Source: Sedimentibacter sp. MB31-C6 | GTDB taxonomy: Bacteria; Bacillota; Clostridia; Tissierellales; Sedimentibacteraceae | Assembly: GCF_035934735.1 (NCBI RefSeq) | Contig: NZ_CP142396.1 | Location: forward strand, 992,001 to 1,056,000 | DNA length: 64,000 nucleotides | Direction: 5' to 3' | Shown: positions 62,343 through 64,000 of the stretch, piece after piece | Numbering within the stretch: position 1 is the first letter of the stretch | Layout: each line of letters starts with the position of its first letter | Position numbers and translations under genes: made by a program | The notes under the pieces: generated by a model | What the model was told of the DNA's origin: nothing | Seen by the model: the letters and a program-made list of their open reading frames with translations, nothing else | Database searches by the model: none

Positions 62343-62741
62343 AAATGTTACTTAAAACTATCATTGTTATTATAATATATATTTATTCATTAATATAATA
62401 TATATTGATGCCATTGTCAAGAATTTATATTATTATTTTCTGCATACGATAGTAATAAATGTAAAATATATTTCATATTTCTTAAGATATGAGCATATCT
62501 CATTTATATTATTAATGAATATTTAATAATTATGTTATATGTTTTTTATTTTTCAATATTGTGTAATTTTCTTGACACATTTGCCAATTTAAGAATTTAT
62601 TGATGATTTATTTAACAAAATGTACATGCTATAATTCATTATGACGTAAAACTCATTAAAAAGTTCAATATTTTATAGAAGATATGTGTATAAAAATATA
62701 CCTGTCTTCCCAAAAAAATCTAAAACTAATAGGAGTGAATT
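62343..62741. other. intergenic region with promoter of the CAP protein gene
   Basis: The first part should hold the tyrS promoter. Near 62628-62633 TATAAT stands about 108 bases before the CAP-protein start. The bases TTGATGATTTATTTA...CATG-TATAAT-CATT are conserved before the second CAP gene (63690-63735), so both genes share one promoter design. No other gene is seen. Confidence 0.5.
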
Positions 62742-63515
62742 ATGAAGCATAAGGTATTAGCACTAACATTATCTACGGTATTAGCATTATCATCTACAAC
62801 AGCATTTGCTGCGGAAGAGACATATTGTACTAAAAAGTATGACATTAATAACTTACTTAGAAATTTTAATCAAAATTATAGTCAAACAAGTAATACAAAA
62901 TATAAACTGACTATAAACGGTAAAAGTGTAGATTTAAATTCAATTAATTGGAAAGAGTTACTTAACAAAAATTTATCTAAATCAAAGGTTACAGAGCCAG
63001 TTGAACAGGAACAAGAGGTTACAGAGCAAGTTGAGAAGAAACAAGAGGTTACAGAGCCAGTTGAAAAGGAACAAGAAACACCTGAAAAAGAGAATACTCA
63101 AAATGAATCAAAGGATTCAACAATTTCTTCTAGCTTAGAATATGAGCAAAAAGTAGTAGAACTTGTTAATGTGGAAAGACAAAAAGCTGGTTTGTCTGCT
63201 CTTACGCTAGATACATCTATTTCTAACGTTGCTAGAACTAAATCAAAAGATATGGCGAATAATAATTACTTTGCACACCAATCTCCAACTTACGGAAGTG
63301 CTGGAGACATGTTAAGACAATTTGGAATTAGCTGGTCTGCATGGGGTGAAAATATTGCATATGGTCAAAAAACTCCTGAAATAGTAGTAGATGCATGGAT
63401 GAATTCTCCAGGTCATAGAGCTAACATCCTTTCATCAAACTTTAACAAAATAGGAGTAGGATACGTTACAAACTCAAACGGAAGACCATACTGGACACAA
63501 ATATTCACAAATTAA
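62742..63515 (+). CDS. secreted CAP-domain (YkwD/SCP) protein
   Basis: A 257-residue exported protein. Signal peptide at residues 1-23 (MKHKVLALTLSTVLALSSTT, AFA-A). Residues 85-110 hold three repeats of VTEPVEKEQE type, an acidic linker. The CAP domain runs from about 135 to 257: KVVELVNVERQKAGLSAL, ARTKSKDMANNNYFAHQSPT, WGENIAYGQKTPEIVVDAWM and NSPGHRANIL, with the two conserved His and Glu. YkwD-like proteins are associated with cell wall and sporulation; the activity is unknown. GGAG lies 8 bases before ATG. Confidence 0.92.
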   Translation: MKHKVLALTLSTVLALSSTTAFAAEETYCTKKYDINNLLRNFNQNYSQTSNTKYKLTINGKSVDLNSINWKELLNKNLSKSKVTEPVEQEQEVTEQVEKKQEVTEPVEKEQETPEKENTQNESKDSTISSSLEYEQKVVELVNVERQKAGLSALTLDTSISNVARTKSKDMANNNYFAHQSPTYGSAGDMLRQFGISWSAWGENIAYGQKTPEIVVDAWMNSPGHRANILSSNFNKIGVGYVTNSNGRPYWTQIFTN

Positions 63516-63537
63516 ACAAATGACAATAATTTTACAT

Positions 63538-63591
63538 TGTAGGGTATGCATTGTATGCATACTGAGGGACGCATACAATGCGTCCCCTACA
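63538..63591. repeat. dispersed double-hairpin repeat, copy 3
   Basis: TGTAGGG and CCCTACA ends around two hairpins, GTATGCATTGTATGCATAC and GGGACGCAT...ATGCGTCCC. Its right half equals those of the copies at 31251 and 49750 except one base. It lies between the two CAP-protein genes. Confidence 0.8.
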
Positions 63592-63808
63592 GCTTAGATT
63601 GCCTTTGGTAGTCTTTTTTTATTATCGAATATTACAATACTATTACAAATATTTGTAATATACTTGTAACATTAGGAACTTGATGTAGTTATTGATGGTT
63701 TATTTATACAAGTTTGCATGTTATAATACATTCATAACGAAAAAGTTGTTAATAATAATTTTAGAGCTTTTCGTTAAAAAATCCAATAAAATATTAAGGA
63801 GAAAATTT

Positions 63809-64000
63809 ATGAAAAATAAGATAATTGCAATGGCATTAACATTAACATTAGCACTATCATCTACAACAGTCTTTGCTGCAGGAATGGAAAGCTATCCAAC
63901 ATATGATTGGTCATTTATAAATAATTTATTTGCATCTGAACCATGGAATACTCAATCAGTAGAACCTTTAGAAGATACTACACAAACTGAAACTCCTTCT
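63809..64000 (+). CDS. second secreted CAP-like paralogue, 5' part
   Basis: ATG at 63809 after AAGGAG opens a frame that continues past the right edge (64 codons visible). Signal peptide MKNKIIAMALTLTLALSSTT, VFA-A, nearly the same as in the preceding gene, followed by a short polar region with TTQTETPS, probably the linker. By similarity of signal, promoter region and spacing it should be a duplicate CAP-domain protein; the domain itself is out of view. Confidence 0.75.
   Translation, partial: MKNKIIAMALTLTLALSSTTVFAAGMESYPTYDWSFINNLFASEPWNTQSVEPLEDTTQTETPS

Noticed and set aside
1-64000. tRNA or rRNA genes and CRISPR arrays
   Set aside because: Reading both strands I found no cloverleaf-like or rRNA sequence and no regularly spaced direct repeats.

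Overview
The window looks like chromosome of a low-GC, anaerobic Firmicute of the class Clostridia. The basis is strongly AT-rich DNA, AGGAGG-type ribosome sites, a T-box before tyrS, Crp/TldD/TldE/DUF378 genes of clostridial type, and two genes that only read through if UGA is selenocysteine. A Tissierellales/Sedimentibacter-like host is plausible, but no marker here fixes the genus.

Bases 1 to about 30,400 are a plasmid-like or ICE-like element, almost wholly on the minus strand. From its left side it carries a PcfB/DUF3801 transfer protein, a MOBP relaxase, MobC and a cluster of three perfect hairpins that is a good oriT candidate. Next come a 2200-residue secreted PKD-repeat protein with an SLH surface-anchor protein, and a complete Tad (Flp) pilus locus: prepilin peptidase, CpaB, TadA, TadB, TadC, two Flp-like pilins and two TadE/G-like pseudopilins. 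Upstream lie an HD-GYP protein, a TadZ-like tandem P-loop protein and a TOPRIM primase. The block ends with Fic and a VbhA-type antitoxin, an ArdC antirestriction protein, a TTRAP protein, ParB, ParA and a SIR2-like protein. A 1721-bp IS4-type insertion sequence, with 11-bp target duplication and imperfect terminal repeats, has landed between the two pilin genes. A palindrome centred on TGTTCCA-T-TGGAACA occurs four times within 3.1 kb around ParB and ArdC and is a candidate parS family. The right side of the element abuts a 5'-truncated feoB.

Bases 30,400 to about 47,000 are a decaying accessory zone. It holds remnants of feoB, a transposase, a sigma-like factor, a PucR-type regulator, several GNAT acetyltransferases, a 2H phosphodiesterase, a methyltransferase and a serine recombinase. 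Among these are intact genes: nitroreductase, GyrI-like protein, L-threonine dehydrogenase-like SDR, a RelE/RelB pair, a BlaR1/BlaI-type pair with a clear promoter-operator, aminoglycoside-phosphotransferase-like, Nudix and RimJ/L-type acetyltransferase.

Bases 47,000 to 64,000 look like ordinary chromosome: nitroreductases, gltX, an SsuABC/TauABC-like transporter next to a Crp/Fnr regulator, DUF378, tldE-tldD, tyrS with its T-box, and two CAP-domain secreted proteins. The most unusual item is a tandem pair of HesB-like selenoprotein genes at 55777-56366. Each has an in-frame UGA followed, at identical distance, by the same SECIS-like hairpin.
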